Below, piece after piece: positions 45,047-54,444 of a stretch of DNA of 64,000 nucleotides. Under the pieces are notes generated by a model. That model was given only the letters and a program-made list of their open reading frames with translations. It had not been told where the DNA came from and did no database searches. The DNA lies in assembly GCA_016710935.1 (NCBI GenBank), contig JADJTY010000003.1, forward strand, positions 744,001 to 808,000, in the 5' to 3' direction. Source of the DNA: Chitinophagaceae bacterium (GTDB lineage: Bacteria; Bacteroidota; Bacteroidia; Chitinophagales; Chitinophagaceae). The first letter of the stretch is position 1. Each line of letters begins with the position of its first letter. The position numbers were made by a program, and so were the translations under genes.

Positions 45047-46120
45047 TTATGCTCTGCCCATGTTTTTTAAATGGGTTGCATGCGAAACAATGGCATGGCG
45101 CATTTTACGGAATTCAATATATTTTACACCATACTCTTCGCAGGTTTTTTTTATTATTTTACTGATAGCAGGGTAGTGGACGTGTGAGATCTTTGGAAAC
45201 AGGTGATGCTCTATCTGGAAATTCAGTCCGCCAACAAGCCAGGAAATGACTTTATTCCTTGTGGCAAAATTTGCTGTTGTTTCTACCTGGTGAATGGCCC
45301 ACTCATTTTCAATGGTATTGATATCAGCATTGGGAACAGGGAAAGTTGTTTCCTCTACGGTATGCGCCAGTTGAAAAACGATACTTAATACAAAGCCTGC
45401 AAACATGGCAATGACTAAAAAGCCGATCATCCAGGGTAAAAATCCTACCAGCATAATGGGCAATACGATCATCATAAAATAATACGCTGCCTTTGCAAAC
45501 CAAAAAGCGAAATGATCAAAAGCGCTCATTTTTTTAATGGGTACTTCACCTACTTTTTTACTGAAATATTTTTTATAATCGGATTGGAAAACCCAAACCA
45601 ATAATAATAAAGTGTACAGGAACCAGACATATACATGTTGAAAACGGTGAATGGCATATTTTTTCTGGCTTTTGCACATTCTCAACAAAGGCTTGATCTC
45701 AATATCATCATCTATGCCATCAATGTTGGTATAGGTATGATGAATGATGTTGTGTTTATTATTCCACATAATGCCACTTGCACCCAGCGCATTTACCGAA
45801 AATGCTGCTATTTTATTCCATATTTTGCTGTTACTGAAACTGCCGTGGCCTCCATCATGCATTACATTAAATCCAATGGCAGCAGTTAAGCCGCCCATTG
45901 CCAAACACTCTACCAAAGCGACCCAGGTTTGTTGCGGGGTAAAAAATAAAACGTGTACATACAGAGCCACGTAAAGCGTCCACAATAGTACAGCTTTAAA
46001 GTAAAGGCTGAAGTCACCATGAGCAGGGGTCTTTGTTTCAGCAAAATAATTGTTCACCCTTTTTTTAAGTTCCTGGTAAAAGTTGGAGCCCTGAACATTT
46101 GCAAATTTTGGCGTTGCCAT
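45047..46120 (-). CDS. membrane fatty-acid desaturase
   Basis: 357 aa with the three histidine boxes of front-end/acyl-lipid desaturases: HDGGH, HNIIHH and QIEHH. Two pairs of membrane helices (about 46-95 and 205-255) flank the di-iron site on the cytoplasmic side. The QxxHH third box points to the linoleoyl-CoA-type branch. It introduces a double bond into membrane fatty acids, probably adjusting fluidity. No cytochrome b5 domain is fused. Confidence 0.9.
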   Translation of the reverse strand: MATPKFANVQGSNFYQELKKRVNNYFAETKTPAHGDFSLYFKAVLLWTLYVALYVHVLFFTPQQTWVALVECLAMGGLTAAIGFNVMHDGGHGSFSNSKIWNKIAAFSVNALGASGIMWNNKHNIIHHTYTNIDGIDDDIEIKPLLRMCKSQKKYAIHRFQHVYVWFLYTLLLLVWVFQSDYKKYFSKKVGEVPIKKMSAFDHFAFWFAKAAYYFMMIVLPIMLVGFLPWMIGFLVIAMFAGFVLSIVFQLAHTVEETTFPVPNADINTIENEWAIHQVETTANFATRNKVISWLVGGLNFQIEHHLFPKISHVHYPAISKIIKKTCEEYGVKYIEFRKMRHAIVSHATHLKNMGRA

Positions 46121-46140
46121 ATTGGTTATTTGAATTTTAG

Positions 46141-46869
46141 CTAAGTATTTTCTTTTATAATGGCATCAAAATTTTTGAGGCCGATCATCTTTTCTGATAT
46201 AAATCCTTCCGCATATTTTACCCCGATCATTTTTCCAAACCACTTATGCCTGTAAATCACACTATCTAAAAAATCAGGTGTAGATATATATGTTTGCGGT
46301 TCATCAAGATCACTGTTATGAAACTGTGTTTTATACGCCCGGATGGCTTCGATCTTTTGTTCAAATACATCCGTAATATCTATCACAAGATCGGGTTGCA
46401 GCATCCTGTCCTGTATATACCTGAAAACATATTTAGGTCGCCAGGCTTTTTGAACTTCACCATTAAACGTTGTCTCAATTTTCATTAGTCCCGAAAGAAA
46501 TGCGGCATCAGCTACCATCTTTGAAGAGCGTCCATGATCCGGGTGCCTGTCATCCGGTGCATTACACAAAATTATTTCCGGTTGAAATGCCCTGATGGCA
46601 CTGATCACTTTTCGTTGATGAGCTTCATCATTTTGAAAAAAACCATCAGCCATTTCCAGGTTTTCCCTTATTTCAACACCTAATATTTTTGCTGCAGCGG
46701 CAGCTTCCGATTTTCTTATCTCCCCCGATCCCCTGGTCCCCAATTCTCCTGCCGTTAAATCTATAATTCCTGTCTTTTTACCATTCTTTTGTTCAACCAA
46801 AAGCGCACCGGCACAACTCAATTCTACATCATCGGGATGAACTCCAAACGCCAGTATATCTAACTTCAT
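46141..46869 (-). CDS. bshB1: bacillithiol biosynthesis deacetylase BshB1
   Basis: 242 aa from ATG 46869 (MKLDILAFGVHPDDVELS). A LmbE-type zinc deacetylase: zinc ligands in AFGVHPDDVE and RHPDHGRSS, with GIIDLTAGELGTRGSGEIR between. It removes the acetyl group from GlcNAc-malate in bacillithiol synthesis. Other bsh genes are not in this window. It lies 20 bases upstream of the desaturase on the same strand, so the two are probably co-transcribed. Confidence 0.9.
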   Translation of the reverse strand: MKLDILAFGVHPDDVELSCAGALLVEQKNGKKTGIIDLTAGELGTRGSGEIRKSEAAAAAKILGVEIRENLEMADGFFQNDEAHQRKVISAIRAFQPEIILCNAPDDRHPDHGRSSKMVADAAFLSGLMKIETTFNGEVQKAWRPKYVFRYIQDRMLQPDLVIDITDVFEQKIEAIRAYKTQFHNSDLDEPQTYISTPDFLDSVIYRHKWFGKMIGVKYAEGFISEKMIGLKNFDAIIKENT

Positions 46870-47029
46870 TTTTTTCTGATAAATTTCTGAGTGCAATTTA
46901 CTTCATTTTACGCACAAAGAATGTAGAATTGATATGACAAAATACGATTTACGCAGATGTTAACATAAAAAGGAATAATACTTGAGGAAATAACATTCCT
47001 GGCAGGAAAAAGTTTAAAATTGGCCCTGT

Positions 47030-47683
47030 TTAATTGGCAACAGCATAACTATGATAATAGTTGAAGCCATAAGTGCGGCAAACTTCTTTTAGGATCATTT
47101 CTATTTCATAATCCTCACCACGGGGATCATAAGATTGCTTAAGATTGCTGCTGAAGAAGAAGGCCACCGTTTGGTAAAACCTTGCTGTAAAACCGCCTTT
47201 ATATTCTTTGATGATATCGTAGCAATCGTTACCGGTTTGACGGTTAATAAGTTTCATTAAAACCTTTCCCTGGTATATTGATAAATTGCTCAGCGGATCC
47301 GTAAATTCTTTTTTAAGTTCTTTTTCTCTGGATTTAATGTATTCTTTACGGTCTGATTTGTCTTTTACCGTATATAACCTTGCATTCATTTCATTTAATA
47401 TTAAACCAGAGCGTACAGCATAAGGGTAGGTAACAATGATGGCATTACGTAACCGGGTCATCTTTGTACGGGTTTCCATGTTGGCATTTCTGATGCGGGT
47501 ATATACCGCAAAATTATACAGGGTTTTTGCTTCTATGGTATCGCCGTTATACACTACAGCATAGGTTGTAAGGGTATCCAGTTTACCGTTTTGGGCATGG
47601 GTATTGGTAATACCTGTGGTTAATGAAACCAGGAGCAGGATTAATTTTATTTGATAATATTTATGGCAATTCCGCCTTTGCAT
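47030..47683 (-). CDS. exported DUF4294-family protein
   Basis: 217 aa. A signal peptide (YQIKLILLLVSLTTGITNTHAQ) is followed by the DUF4294 body: VVYNGDTIEAKTLYNF, NAIIVTYPYAVRSGLILNEM, LSIYQGKVLMKLINRQTG and DCYDIIKEYKGGFTARFYQT. Common in Bacteroidota; the function is unknown to me. It is transcribed divergently from the small lipoprotein gene, whose start lies 39 bases away. Confidence 0.85.
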   Translation of the reverse strand: MQRRNCHKYYQIKLILLLVSLTTGITNTHAQNGKLDTLTTYAVVYNGDTIEAKTLYNFAVYTRIRNANMETRTKMTRLRNAIIVTYPYAVRSGLILNEMNARLYTVKDKSDRKEYIKSREKELKKEFTDPLSNLSIYQGKVLMKLINRQTGNDCYDIIKEYKGGFTARFYQTVAFFFSSNLKQSYDPRGEDYEIEMILKEVCRTYGFNYYHSYAVAN

Positions 47684-47721
47684 ACTGTAAATTTACAACC
47701 CAGACCTATATTTATATCACT

Positions 47722-48117
47722 ATGTTGCTTAAGGTAACCTTAAAATTTAGTTTTTATTATGTTATAATCTTGTTTTATGGGTGCACAGCAGGAGAAAATC
47801 CGCAGGCCTACCTGGAAATGCAGCATCATAAAGACTCTGTTTCGGAAGCAAGAATAGATTCTGCTTATACCTTTATTAAAAGCCAGTGCGATACCCTGAT
47901 GGTTTACCAGGTGCCGCAGATGGTTGATTCTTTTTTAAAAGATTCAGCTTTACTGCAATCGTTTTTCCACAGCACACCCTTATACAGCGATGCCGATAAG
48001 AAAGTAGAAAAAGTTATCCGCCAGTTACAGGCAGAGTGCGATTCTAATTTGCAAAAAGAAACATATAGAAGAGCCCTGCTGCGCCTAAAAGTAAGGCCAG
48101 TGCGGCGTAAAAAGTAG
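47722..48117 (+). CDS. small lipoprotein of unknown function
   Basis: 131 aa from ATG 47722; the open frame from 47623 overlaps the divergent gene and its N-terminus is implausible. A hydrophobic segment ends in ILFYGC (lipid-attachment Cys at about residue 20). The body is helical: SEARIDSAYTFIKSQCDTLM, MVDSFLKDS, VIRQLQAECDSNLQ, with a basic end RLKVRPVRRKK. Its 3' end overlaps the convergent ccmF gene by 74 bases. No family recognised. Confidence 0.68.
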   Translation: MLLKVTLKFSFYYVIILFYGCTAGENPQAYLEMQHHKDSVSEARIDSAYTFIKSQCDTLMVYQVPQMVDSFLKDSALLQSFFHSTPLYSDADKKVEKVIRQLQAECDSNLQKETYRRALLRLKVRPVRRKK

Positions 48118-50560
48118 ACAGTTTTGCTCTTTTAACCGCACTCATAATAAGTCCAAGGGCCATAATAATTAACCCCAGCCATACTAAGTTGATGTAAGGA
48201 AAAACATATGCTTTCAGTGTTACGTACTGGATCAGCTTATCAGACTCCTTGATGCCGATCTTAACTTTGCGGCCATCTGTTACGCCGGCAAATTTTACAT
48301 ACATATTTTGTGCATAAACGGTATCATCCACCTGGTTAACACCCATACCGTCAACTTGTATAAGGGGCATTGCTTTATAATGCAAACTGTCTTTGCTGAT
48401 CAGTGTAAGATCAGCCATCAGGGCGGCATCAGTTGGTTTAAAATTATATTTTTCGTTAACCGGGTTCTTTACCACACTGTTCAGGATGATGATGCCATTG
48501 CTGTAAAAAGCAGTATCACCTTCGGCCATTTCTTTTATCGAAAATTGTGTGGTATCTTCCGGTACATCGTTGTTGATGGCATAAGAAATAAAGGTAAATA
48601 CATCTTTGGTCAGGTAGGTTTTTGTATCAGGATTACTACTCATGTTGTTATCCTTCATGATATACACATCGGGCCACAAAGTAAATTGCTCCAGCACTTT
48701 TTTTGTACCGGCTTCTTTACGTTGAAACAACAGTTCATAAAAACGTCTTCCTTTTTCATTGCCAAAAGAATCCCGCAGGTAAGTAACTTCATAAGGCCCC
48801 ATGGTAGCAGGTACATCACGTATCAGCGTAAGATTTTCCAACGGGTTATCCGTTTGTTTGGTCAAAGGGTCTTTACCACTTATTTGTAAATTAATGCCGT
48901 TTGCACTGCTGCTGCTGATGATGTTTTTATTGCTGGAAGAAATCAGAATACCGGCTATCATCAGTGCAAAACCAAGATGTGCTACAGAGCCACCGGCGGC
49001 TTTCAGTTTTCCGTTCAACCCGGTCCAGATATACATGCCATTGGCAATTACAGCATAGATGGTAGCAAACAAAGCAACATACACAGCGCCTAAAAACCCT
49101 GCACCCATTTTGTAATAGGTAAGCGGATAAAAAACCGCCAGTAAAACCGTAATGATAGCTGCAATAACGGTAGGTACAGCCAGCTTTTTTAAGATAGAAC
49201 CTGGTTCTGTTTTTTTGTATTTGAAGTATTGCGTAACGGCGCTTAGTAAACCAATGATGATGGCAACCAGTACAATTACTTTGTTGTAAGAAAACTCAAC
49301 ATCCTCAGGTTGCGCAATTTTGGTTCCCAGGATCTTATTATAAACAGGCACGGATGTTTTGGCAATGATGAATATAGCTGCTAAAAAGAAAACCAGCGAA
49401 CCTATAAACATCCAGAACTCACGGGAATTGGTAGTTTCTTCTTTTTGTATAGTTGGGATTTTTTTTAAATTACTGATCAACAGACCGAGTGCCGGTAAGG
49501 TAAATGCCGCTACAAAAAGCAGTATCATGATATTGATTGCTTTACCGGCATCTGTAAATGCATGTACCGATGTATCGCCCAGAACGCCTGTACGGGTTAA
49601 AAAAGTAGAATACAGAATAAAAATAAATGAAAGGAACGCAAACAGGTAACTGGCTTTTAAAGAATGCCCCGTGGCTTTAAAGATCACCATGGTATGTAAA
49701 CCCGCGATCAGTATCATCCAGGGAACCAGAGATGCATTCTCAACCGGATCCCATGCCCAATAACCGCCAAAAGATAATGACTCGTAAGCCCATTTTCCGC
49801 CCATCATAATACCAACACCCAACACACATGCACTAAACAAAGCCCAGGGCAGGGCAGGGGTTACCCAATCTCCAAAACGTTTGGTTTGAATACCTGCATA
49901 GGCATACGCAAAAGGTATAATGGTTGCTGCAAACCCCAAAAATAAAACCGGTGGATGAATTACCATCCAATAGTTACGCAGTAAAACATTTAAGCCAACA
50001 CCGTCTTTAATAAAAGTTAAATAATTAGGCTGACTGAAAATAGGACCTGTAATTTCGTTCCTGGTTAAGGTAAAGGGGTTACTGCCCAATCTTACATCGC
50101 CCACATAAAAACCAAGCAGCATCATTAATAAAAAGAATTGGGCTAAACTGATCACGGTCATTACCGGCGCTTCCCATTCTTTTGATCTGAATATAATGAA
50201 AATACCCAGTATACTATGCCAGATGGCCCACAATAAAAAACTGCCTTCCTGTCCTTCCCAGATGCAGGCCAGCAGGTATTTTGGTTCCAGTTCTTTCGAC
50301 GCATGCTTGTAAGCATACATGTATTCAAAGTAATGATTGGCGCAGATGTAAAATATTGCAATGAAAATAATGACTGCAGAAACAAGTTGCGTGGTAAAAG
50401 CAATCCTGGCAAAATTCAGCCACGATCTTTTTTCAACCAGGTCCGTTTTCCGGGCAGCAATAAAATAAGCAATAGTTGAAATAATGGACGCAACAAAGGC
50501 AAGTAATACAAAGAAATGCCCGATACGCCCCGGTAGTAAGTGTTCGCCTTCAAACTGCAT
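48044..50560 (-). CDS. ccmF: cytochrome c biogenesis haem lyase, CcmF-type
   Basis: 838 aa, about fifteen membrane helices. The haem-handling tryptophan-rich motif is in GGYWAWDPVENASLVPWM, with LFLGFAATIIPFAYAYAG and FLTRTGVLGDTSVHAF typical of CcmF. Between helices near the C-terminus is a large periplasmic domain (ISGKDPLTKQTDNP ... YVKFAGVTDG). It joins haem from CcmE to apocytochromes. The CcmE gene lies 12 bases upstream on the same strand; the two form an operon. The remaining ccm genes are not in the window. Confidence 0.92.
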   Translation of the reverse strand: MQFEGEHLLPGRIGHFFVLLAFVASIISTIAYFIAARKTDLVEKRSWLNFARIAFTTQLVSAVIIFIAIFYICANHYFEYMYAYKHASKELEPKYLLACIWEGQEGSFLLWAIWHSILGIFIIFRSKEWEAPVMTVISLAQFFLLMMLLGFYVGDVRLGSNPFTLTRNEITGPIFSQPNYLTFIKDGVGLNVLLRNYWMVIHPPVLFLGFAATIIPFAYAYAGIQTKRFGDWVTPALPWALFSACVLGVGIMMGGKWAYESLSFGGYWAWDPVENASLVPWMILIAGLHTMVIFKATGHSLKASYLFAFLSFIFILYSTFLTRTGVLGDTSVHAFTDAGKAINIMILLFVAAFTLPALGLLISNLKKIPTIQKEETTNSREFWMFIGSLVFFLAAIFIIAKTSVPVYNKILGTKIAQPEDVEFSYNKVIVLVAIIIGLLSAVTQYFKYKKTEPGSILKKLAVPTVIAAIITVLLAVFYPLTYYKMGAGFLGAVYVALFATIYAVIANGMYIWTGLNGKLKAAGGSVAHLGFALMIAGILISSSNKNIISSSSANGINLQISGKDPLTKQTDNPLENLTLIRDVPATMGPYEVTYLRDSFGNEKGRRFYELLFQRKEAGTKKVLEQFTLWPDVYIMKDNNMSSNPDTKTYLTKDVFTFISYAINNDVPEDTTQFSIKEMAEGDTAFYSNGIIILNSVVKNPVNEKYNFKPTDAALMADLTLISKDSLHYKAMPLIQVDGMGVNQVDDTVYAQNMYVKFAGVTDGRKVKIGIKESDKLIQYVTLKAYVFPYINLVWLGLIIMALGLIMSAVKRAKLSTFYAALALLLGAAGLFYMFLFAN

Positions 50561-50572
50561 TGGGAATAATTA

Positions 50573-50995
50573 TTAGTTAGTAGAATTCTGTTGGTCGGTT
50601 ACTGTTTTTTCCAGTTCTTTTTTATCATCCTTGTATTTACTCGGACATTTTAAAAGAATATCCTTGCATTCAAAATGATCGCCCTTCATAGATCCTTTCA
50701 TTACGATACGCTCACTTTTTTCAAGGTCTGTTGGCTTGCTGTTGTGAAAAATAACTTTTGTTTTTCCCCCCAGGCTGTCAACAGCATAAAAGCTCAGGTA
50801 ATTGGGGTTGTTTACGGCATCGTATTCAACCGGCATCGTTTTATCAAGTTTGGCGATCAGGTGTACATATTTACCCTGTTTTTTTTGGGCCGAACTAATG
50901 GATTCATAGGTAGAAAAATCACCGGCAGAGAATACAATAAGCGTCACAATAAGTGCAGCAATGGAAACCAGGATGATAATATGTGTTTTTTTCAT
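50573..50995 (-). CDS. ccmE: haem chaperone CcmE, Cys-type
   Basis: 140 aa: one N-terminal membrane helix (HIIILVSIAALIVTLIVFSA), then the OB-fold domain (KYVHLIAKLDKTMPVEYD, YLSFYAVDSLGGKTKVIFHNSKP) and the C-terminal haem site. That site reads LLKCPSKYKDD: a CxxxY motif where classical CcmE has HxxxY. Such Cys-type CcmE proteins are known from other bacteria. It hands haem to the CcmF encoded next in the operon. Confidence 0.9.
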   Translation of the reverse strand: MKKTHIIILVSIAALIVTLIVFSAGDFSTYESISSAQKKQGKYVHLIAKLDKTMPVEYDAVNNPNYLSFYAVDSLGGKTKVIFHNSKPTDLEKSERIVMKGSMKGDHFECKDILLKCPSKYKDDKKELEKTVTDQQNSTN

Positions 50996-51220
50996 AGCTT
51001 TATTTGAGTAGCAAAGGTACGTTAATAAGAAGGTATTTAAGCTAAAAGCATATTAATTTAAGCTGATTTTAATCATTGGGGTACAGATTAAAAATCATGT
51101 CCACTGTGGCAGTCGGGTTTTTTAGTGCAAAATTAATTTTTTGCCTACCTGCTTTTCTCTACAGTACCATATCTTTGTGCCGTTTTTAAAAACAGAATCT
51201 GTTCAATTATAATTCGCGTG

Positions 51221-52270
51221 ATGACTGACCTTTCAAATTTTGACCCCAACTCGGTTGGCAACCCAAACAACAACATTTTTGGTTTACCCTTTACAGAAGA
51301 AGATGCAAGACTGATTATTTTACCCATCCCCTGGGAAGTAACGGTTAGCTACAATGCAGGTACAGCAAGGGCTCCGGAGCATATTTTTAATTCAAGCCTC
51401 CAGGTTGATCTGTATGACCCGGATGTTAAAGACGGCTGGAAGCAGGGATTTTATATGCAACCCTGCGATAAAAAAGTACTGATGAAGAGTGATTACCTGC
51501 GCAAGGAAGCTGAATTGCTGATCAACTATATAGCGCATGATGAAGTGGTGGCGGATAATAAATTCATGTGCAAATCACTGAAGGAAATTAACGAAGGAAG
51601 TGTTTTTCTGAATAACTGGGTGTATGAGCGCACCAAAGAACTGCTGGATGCAGGTAAACTGGTTGGTTTGCTGGGCGGCGACCACAGCACCCCATTTGGT
51701 TTTTATAAAGCCATAGCCGAAAAGCATGGCGATTTTGGTATTTTGCAAATTGATGCACATTGCGATCTAAGAAAAGCTTACGAAGGGTTTGTTTATTCTC
51801 ATGCCTCCATTATGTATAATGCGCTGGAAGAAATTCCACAACTGAAAAAACTGGTACAGGTGGGGATAAGAGATTATTGCGATGAAGAAGTGGATTATAT
51901 CAATGCCAGTGAAACACGGGTTGTTACTTATTTTGATAAGGCAATAAAAGAGCGCCAGTATGAAGGCGAAACCTGGAGGCAGATCGTTGATGAAATGATC
52001 AGCCATTTACCCGACAAGGTTTTTATAAGTTTTGATATCGACGGGCTGGATCCTAAACTTTGTCCGCATACAGGAACACCCGTGCAAGGCGGATTTGAAA
52101 CCGAGCAGGTATTTTATATCTTCAAAAAAATAATACAGAGCGGCAGAAAATTAATTGGATTCGATTTAAATGAAGTGGGTGTAAGCCATGATGAATGGGA
52201 TGAAAATGTAGGCGCCAGGTGTTTGTTTAAATTGTGTAACCTGCTGGTTTCATCAAATCCTCCGGCTTAA
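51221..52270 (+). CDS. arginase/agmatinase/formiminoglutamase-family ureohydrolase
   Basis: 349 aa from ATG 51221 (GTG 51218 is possible). All manganese-site motifs are present: LLGGDHSTPFG, QIDAHCDLR (DxHxD) and SFDIDGLDPKLCPHTGTP. It hydrolyses a guanidino or formimino group; agmatine is a common substrate in this branch, but the specificity is not settled. Its stop codon shares one base with the ATG of the next gene (TAATG), and a radical SAM gene follows, so the three are a translationally coupled operon. Confidence 0.9.
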   Translation: MTDLSNFDPNSVGNPNNNIFGLPFTEEDARLIILPIPWEVTVSYNAGTARAPEHIFNSSLQVDLYDPDVKDGWKQGFYMQPCDKKVLMKSDYLRKEAELLINYIAHDEVVADNKFMCKSLKEINEGSVFLNNWVYERTKELLDAGKLVGLLGGDHSTPFGFYKAIAEKHGDFGILQIDAHCDLRKAYEGFVYSHASIMYNALEEIPQLKKLVQVGIRDYCDEEVDYINASETRVVTYFDKAIKERQYEGETWRQIVDEMISHLPDKVFISFDIDGLDPKLCPHTGTPVQGGFETEQVFYIFKKIIQSGRKLIGFDLNEVGVSHDEWDENVGARCLFKLCNLLVSSNPPA

Positions 52271-52833
52271 TGAAATACAGCTTTACATTAAAAGATAACA
52301 ACCAAAAAGCGTATTACCTGTTTACCTGGTTTTTATTTTTTTTGCATGTGGTTGCAGCTGCTGTGTTTGTATTAAACACAAACGATGGCGGGGTAAAACT
52401 TGATCTGTATATAACACTTGGATTTTATGCATTAATAAGCATCGTATATTACTTTTTTAAAAACCGGAATAAAGCGCTTGAAACTTTCAGTTTTATCCTG
52501 GCTTTGTTGTACGGCAACTTTTGGCTTAAGCATGCTGGTTTCCTGGCAGTATTTATTTTTGCAATTGTTTATCTGCTGGTAACGGCAGTAAAAGGTAAAA
52601 GCACCACAGTTGCTTTTACTGATAGCGGAATTCATTTAAACAGGGTTTTTAAAACCATTGTTTTCCCCTGGACGGAAATGGAAAATGTAATTTTAAAAGA
52701 CAACATACTTACCATCGATTTTAAAACAAACAAAATAATACAGGTTGAAATTATTGAAACTGCGAAAGCCGTGGATGAAGATGAGTTTAACCTTTTTTGT
52801 ACGGCGCAACTGGGGCAAAGTGCCATCAATTAA
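52270..52833 (+). CDS. membrane protein with PH-like C-terminal domain
   Basis: 187 aa. Four membrane helices (about 16-36, 45-62, 70-85, 90-106) are followed by a soluble domain with a FTDSGIHLNRVFKTIVFPWTEMENVILKDN pattern (in pieces) resembling bacterial PH-like domains: short strands around IVFPWTEMENV. Middle gene of the arginase / radical SAM operon; it ends one base before the next ATG. Function unknown. Confidence 0.75.
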   Translation: MKYSFTLKDNNQKAYYLFTWFLFFLHVVAAAVFVLNTNDGGVKLDLYITLGFYALISIVYYFFKNRNKALETFSFILALLYGNFWLKHAGFLAVFIFAIVYLLVTAVKGKSTTVAFTDSGIHLNRVFKTIVFPWTEMENVILKDNILTIDFKTNKIIQVEIIETAKAVDEDEFNLFCTAQLGQSAIN

Positions 52834-54138
52834 ATGCATACCATGTTAACAACAAGTCCATTTATTTTATACTCAGATGGCGAAGGAAATATCTTTGAAG
52901 ATACCTCGCTGTATGCAACCGGTCGCAGTGGCTGGGATGCCATGCCGGTACCCGTTGATGAATGGATTGAATTGCCAACCGGTGGAAATTTATATGAACT
53001 GCCCGGCCGCAAAGGAATTGGGATTGATGTAGAAACAGGCGATATGCGGCTTTGTGAAAAAGGCTGGGCTGTTGCTGCTTTCATTCCACCGGCACACACC
53101 GGGCTGTATATGGCTGCTTATGAAACGGAAAAAAATGCGCCTACACTTCCGTTGTTTTGTTACACAGCTGCTGCCTGGTTTGATGAAAAAATGTATGTGC
53201 CTGCAGTAAGGATAGAAAATGATATCAGGCAGGAAGCTGAAGGTTATGTGGAAGAACAGATCGAGACAGGAACAAAAAAATTATTGGAAGCTTACCCACA
53301 CAACAGGCTGATAAAACATTTAATGGAAAACTGCTGCATGACCTATACCTGTCCTGCCGCAAGAAATTTAGCCATTGGCCGCTGGGAATGCCCGGTACCG
53401 GTTTCGCCGGCATGCAATGCTAATTGTATAGGCTGTATTTCTTTTCAGCCCGAAGATGAAACGATCATCAGTACACAGGACAGGTTAACCTTTAAGCCTA
53501 CGGCTGAGGAGATCGTTGAGTTTACCGTTCCGCACCTGGAAACAGCGCCTTTTCCTATTATCAGCTTTGGACAGGGTTGCGAAGGCGAACCTTTACTGAT
53601 GTGGGAAACTATCCGGGAATCGATCATAGAAATAAGAAAGCATACACAAAAGGGGAGTATCAATATCAATTCAAACGGCAGCATGCCCAAAGCTGTTAAA
53701 GCCCTGTGTGAGGTGGGTTTAAACAGCATCAGGGTAAGTACCAACTCGGCACGTAAAAATATTTACACTTCTTATTACCTCCCCAATAATTATGAATTTG
53801 AAGACCTTTTTGAAAGCCTGAAAATCATGCGTAGTTATGGCGGCTGGACAAGCATCAACTACTTTGTTTTTCCCGGCATGACGGACAGCATTGAAGAATA
53901 CGAAGCCTTAAGAAAGCTGATCAAAGAAACTGACCTGTGTATGATCCAGTGGCGTAATTTTAATATTGATCCCGATTGGTACCTGGGAAAAATTGGTGTT
54001 ACCGATACCGGCGAGTGCATGGGTGTAAAGCAGATGATGGAACTGATCCGGGAAGAATTTCCGAATTTGAAATTCGGGTATTTCAACCCTTCTATGGAAA
54101 GAATTAAGGGAAATTTTGAGGTTGATTTTGCACATTAA
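52834..54138 (+). CDS. radical SAM protein of unknown function
   Basis: 434 aa. The radical SAM cluster motif is CNANCIGC (CxxxCxxC) at about residue 193, unusually far from the N-terminus. Residues 1-180 form a separate N-terminal domain (LYSDGEGNIFEDTSLYATGRSG, in part) that is acidic and not recognised. After the cluster come GQGCEGEPLL, ININSNGS and SIRVSTNSA, usual SAM-barrel strands. No C-terminal SPASM cysteines. A start at ATG 52843 is possible. It is the last gene of the coupled operon; the target is unknown. Confidence 0.85.
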   Translation: MHTMLTTSPFILYSDGEGNIFEDTSLYATGRSGWDAMPVPVDEWIELPTGGNLYELPGRKGIGIDVETGDMRLCEKGWAVAAFIPPAHTGLYMAAYETEKNAPTLPLFCYTAAAWFDEKMYVPAVRIENDIRQEAEGYVEEQIETGTKKLLEAYPHNRLIKHLMENCCMTYTCPAARNLAIGRWECPVPVSPACNANCIGCISFQPEDETIISTQDRLTFKPTAEEIVEFTVPHLETAPFPIISFGQGCEGEPLLMWETIRESIIEIRKHTQKGSININSNGSMPKAVKALCEVGLNSIRVSTNSARKNIYTSYYLPNNYEFEDLFESLKIMRSYGGWTSINYFVFPGMTDSIEEYEALRKLIKETDLCMIQWRNFNIDPDWYLGKIGVTDTGECMGVKQMMELIREEFPNLKFGYFNPSMERIKGNFEVDFAH

Positions 54139-54174
54139 ATATAGTTTGTTTATATTTATATAAATTTATAACTG

Positions 54175-54399
54175 ATGAAAAAAAATATAATGAAATTGCG
54201 TATCCTGGGAATCATCACATTCCTGCTTTTTATTGTATCAGCCATGTTTACTCCTTCATTAAATGGGGGATTTAATTTTACCCAGGTGCAACAATTACTG
54301 ATCATTATTTCATGCGGGTCCTTCGCTATTGCATTAGGAATGCAGCTTTACCGGTTTTATATCAATGCATATGCAAAGGAGGAAGAAGTGGATTTGTAA
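54175..54399 (+). CDS. small two-helix membrane protein
   Basis: 74 aa with two membrane helices (about 9-24 and 36-60) and an acidic end (KEEEVDL). A start at ATG 54187 is also possible. It follows the radical SAM gene by 36 bases and may be co-transcribed. Family not recognised. Confidence 0.55.
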   Translation: MKKNIMKLRILGIITFLLFIVSAMFTPSLNGGFNFTQVQQLLIIISCGSFAIALGMQLYRFYINAYAKEEEVDL

Positions 54400-54444
54400 T
54401 ATTTCCAAAAAGAAGTCAACATAATTGGGTTATATATCACGCTG

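Noticed and set aside
48308..48889. 193-codon frame antisense to ccmF.
   Set aside because: Shadow of a conserved gene; no start signal or recognisable sequence.
52834..54138. The radical SAM gene as a peptide-maturase with a SPASM domain.
   Set aside because: No C-terminal cysteine-rich SPASM cluster and no small precursor gene beside it.
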